From NCBI GenBank assembly GCA_934654515.1, contig CAKUGA010000005.1, forward strand, positions 1-53,602: DNA of 53,602 nt, in the 5' to 3' direction. The DNA comes from an uncultured Collinsella sp. Its GTDB lineage: Bacteria > Actinomycetota > Coriobacteriia > Coriobacteriales > Coriobacteriaceae. The position numbers and the translations under genes were made by a program. Below, piece by piece: positions 51,908-53,602 of the stretch (the first letter of the stretch is position 1; each line of letters opens with the position of its first letter). The notes beneath the pieces were generated by a model that had not been told where the DNA came from, made no database searches, and saw nothing but the letters and a program-made list of their open reading frames with translations.

Positions 51908-52990
51908 ATGCGCACGATTGGAATGAGCGACTATACCGTCGGCGAGGACTGCTTTGCCGAGCTGCCCGGCGCGCTGGCCGAGTACGGGGCGACCAAGGTC
52001 GCAATCATCGGTGGCAAACGAGCACTGGCCGCGGCACTTCCCGGTATCGAAGCGGCACTGGAGGGCACCGACGTCGAGATTTTGGAGACGCGCGTCTACG
52101 GCACCAACAGCACGCGTGCCAATATCGCCAAGGTTGTGAACTCCCCCGCCTGCCAAGAGGCCGACGTGCTCATCGCATGCGGCGGCGGCAAGGCGCTCGA
52201 CACCGTAAAGACAGCGGCCATCGAGCTCAAGAAGATCGTCTTCACCGTCCCGACGATCTGTTCCAACTGCTCGGCCGCGACCGCCATTGCCGTTGTGTAC
52301 AACGACGACGGCTCGCTCGAGGGCTATTCGTACCCCAATCGCCCCGCGCATATCTTCATCAACCCCAAGATCATCGCCGAGGCACCGGCGGAGTACTTCT
52401 GGGCCGGCGTGGGCGATGCCCTGTCCAAGCAGCCCGAGGTCGAATACGCCACGAGCGCCGGCAACCTGGAGCATACCGCCGGCCTTGGCTTGGCACTTGC
52501 CCACACCTGCTCCGAGCCTCTGTTTACCTATGGCGTCCAGGGCCTCGAGGATGTTCGTCAGGACCTGTCGAGTGAGGCTGTCAAGCAGATCGCACTCGAC
52601 ATCGTGGTCAATACGGGCTATGTCTCGAACCTCACGAACCAGAACGATTACTACTACAACTCGAGCGTGGCGCACGCGTTCTACAACGCCACCTGCAGCA
52701 TTCCGCGCGAGGGCACCTACCTGCATGGCGAGGTCGTGAGCCTGGGCGTGCTAGTGCTGTTTGCCTACACGGGCGATACCGAGAACCTTGAGCGCTACGC
52801 AGCCTTTAACAAGCAGATGGGGCTGCCCGTGACGCTTGAGCAGGTCGGGCTTTCCGAGTCCGATATCCCCGCCCTGTGCGAGTACGCGCACGCCACCAAC
52901 GAGTGGAAGCAGGGAAACCCCGAGCCCTTCACCGACGAAAAGTTCGCCGCCGCCATCAAGGCTGCCAACACCTACGGCCACACGCTCTAG
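51908..52990 (+). CDS. gldA: Glycerol dehydrogenase-type iron-containing alcohol dehydrogenase
   Basis: 360-aa NAD-dependent metal dehydrogenase of the GldA group. The NAD-binding motif GGGKALDTVK is at about 91-100, the nicotinamide-proximal PTICSNCSA follows, and metal ligands Asp (GVGDALSK), His (VAHAFYN) and His (LHGEVVSLG) are in place. AAGG lies 5 nt before the ATG at 51908. Glycerol dehydrogenase, lactaldehyde reductase or a related polyol dehydrogenase are all possible. It is divergent from the T-box-ileS unit and is followed by a terminator. Confidence 0.9.
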   Translation: MRTIGMSDYTVGEDCFAELPGALAEYGATKVAIIGGKRALAAALPGIEAALEGTDVEILETRVYGTNSTRANIAKVVNSPACQEADVLIACGGGKALDTVKTAAIELKKIVFTVPTICSNCSAATAIAVVYNDDGSLEGYSYPNRPAHIFINPKIIAEAPAEYFWAGVGDALSKQPEVEYATSAGNLEHTAGLGLALAHTCSEPLFTYGVQGLEDVRQDLSSEAVKQIALDIVVNTGYVSNLTNQNDYYYNSSVAHAFYNATCSIPREGTYLHGEVVSLGVLVLFAYTGDTENLERYAAFNKQMGLPVTLEQVGLSESDIPALCEYAHATNEWKQGNPEPFTDEKFAAAIKAANTYGHTL

Positions 52991-53000
52991 GACTGGCCCA

Positions 53001-53042
53001 AAACCACTACAAAGGGGACAGGCACCTTTCTGGTAGTTTTTT
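53001..53042 (+). terminator. CCACTACAAAGG hairpin after gldA
   Basis: AAACCACTACAAAGG pairs with CCTTTCTGGTAGTTT with a few mismatches, ending in TTTTTT. The loop contains GGACAGGCA, as in the related element at 45358-45400. Confidence 0.8.
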
Positions 53043-53061
53043 ATTGCTCCAGCATTCAGTT

Positions 53062-53113
53062 CGTACTCGAACCCGATTCTTTACGAGAAAGGGTTCGGGT
53101 ACGTATTTTGTTT
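53062..53113 (+). terminator. Hairpin CGTACTCGAACCC / GGGTTCGGGTACG
   Basis: 13-bp stem (one G-U pair; 53062-53074 with 53091-53103), 16-nt loop, followed by TATTTTGTTT. No gene for it to terminate is evident between gldA and this point. Confidence 0.6.
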
Positions 53114-53504
53114 ATCGGAAATTCTGCGGAAGGACTACTCGGAACGGTAAACAGGAACGAACAGAGGCAGGGTATCATCGTGGTGATGGTATCCTGCCTT
53201 TTGTTTTGCGGGATCAAGGTCGCTTTATGCGAACTTGATCGCCACTTATATGGCGCATTGATGGCAATTGCTTCGTACGTGCATACCGGGAGTCTGTACA
53301 CCTCTGGCAAGGCGTAACACACTAGACTTTGTTCCAAAGTCCGTGTGCTAAGGGGGCAGGCCCCCTAGAATTCCTGTGGAGTGTGTACGCACGTACGCAG
53401 GAAAACGGCAAAATTTCGCTATATCAGGACGTTCTTTCATTGGAGAGTATGGTATACACGGCTTAGTTCAACAAATAAGAATTTATATATAAAGGAGAAT
53501 ATTG
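53104..53504. other. Non-coding stretch with several hairpins
   Basis: No convincing gene in about 400 bp. It contains a strong plus-strand terminator (53166-53207), a CACAC-tag-ACTTTG / CAAAGT-cc-GTGTG hairpin (53318-53347) and GGGGGC-AGG-CCCCC (53352-53365). From about 53400 the base composition becomes AT-rich, leading into the next gene. Confidence 0.6.
53166..53207 (+). terminator. Plus-strand terminator GGCAGGGTATCAT / ATGGTATCCTGCC
   Basis: 13-bp stem with two G-U/mismatch positions (53166-53178 with 53186-53198) followed by TTTTGTTTT. It would end a transcript starting in the 53.1-kb region, such as a small RNA, or back up the upstream terminators. Confidence 0.75.
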
Positions 53505-53602
53505 ATGAAACTGTTTTTATGTTCTCACTTTTCAAGTGTAGGAAGTCTGATAAAGGAAGAAATTGAAAATAAAAAAGTCGCATTTATTCCAACAGCTTCG
53601 CT
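53505..53602 (+). CDS. Peptidase E-like (class I glutamine amidotransferase fold), partial
   Basis: ATG at 53505 with AAAGGAG 7 nt upstream opens a frame that runs off the window: it begins MKLFLCSHFSSVG and continues to KKVAFIPTAS, 32 codons seen. This is the N-terminal strand pattern of PepE/YgaJ-like S51 proteins (LFLxS...KKVAFIPTAS). The codons are AT-rich (AAA, TTT, ATT, GAA), unlike all large genes in the window. Active-site residues lie beyond the edge, so function is unverified. Confidence 0.65.
   Translation, partial: MKLFLCSHFSSVGSLIKEEIENKKVAFIPTAS

Overview
The window looks like chromosomal DNA from a high-G+C, anaerobic actinobacterium of the Coriobacteriia, most likely Collinsella or a close relative. 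This is inferred from the GC-rich codon use, the ileS T-box, the mix of actinobacterial and Firmicutes-like genes (PTS, Fe-S serine dehydratase, SigB/RsbW-like operon) and the intergenic palindromes. No 16S gene is present, so the genus is not proven. Almost all of the sequence is core housekeeping. No phage, integrase, transposase or CRISPR array was found.

Layout. 1-7.7 kb: priA and gltX (minus), then metK and a one-chain L-serine dehydratase (plus). 7.8-13.1 kb: an L,D-transpeptidase and a three-gene MacAB-type exporter (adaptor, ATPase, permease, with overlapping ends), faced by a TetR regulator. 14-17.2 kb: a flippase-like membrane protein, two identical tRNA-Glu(CTC) genes and the CCA-adding enzyme. 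17.4-25.3 kb: a fructose/PTS island with two fruK paralogues, ptsI, ptsH and a fused IIB-IIC-IIA FruA, and a divergent RpiR-type regulator with a candidate palindromic operator. 25.4-38.5 kb: a long minus-strand run of recN-nadK-tlyA, xseB-nusB-asp23, efp, an M24 peptidase, aroB-like-aroK, yqeG-mltG-ruvX and alaS. 38.7-42.1 kb: a small AT-rich membrane-protein gene, then a SigB/F-type sigma factor operon with a kinase-dead RsbW-like protein, a DUF948-like coiled-coil protein and an AI-2E-family permease. 42.2-51.8 kb: rarA, a dNTPase-like gene, an orphan prepilin peptidase, a GT2 glycosyltransferase, a pseudouridine synthase, lspA, and ileS under a T-box. 51.9-53.6 kb: a GldA-type dehydrogenase, about 500 bp rich in hairpins, and the AT-rich start of a peptidase-E-like gene cut by the window edge.

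The main unexplained signal is the set of intergenic palindromes. At least eleven sit between genes and fall into several families. One family has a shared core of about 60 nt whose hairpin base pairs covary between copies, while each copy has its own perfect outer inverted repeat of 25 or 41 bp. Other points of interest: an AroB homologue that has lost the NAD, metal and catalytic motifs yet overlaps aroK by 4 nt; an anti-sigma-like protein without ATP-binding boxes and without a neighbouring RsbV; two tandem FruK paralogues with an altered anion-hole motif; and the small AT-rich gene placed between the sigma operon and the nearest terminator for that strand.
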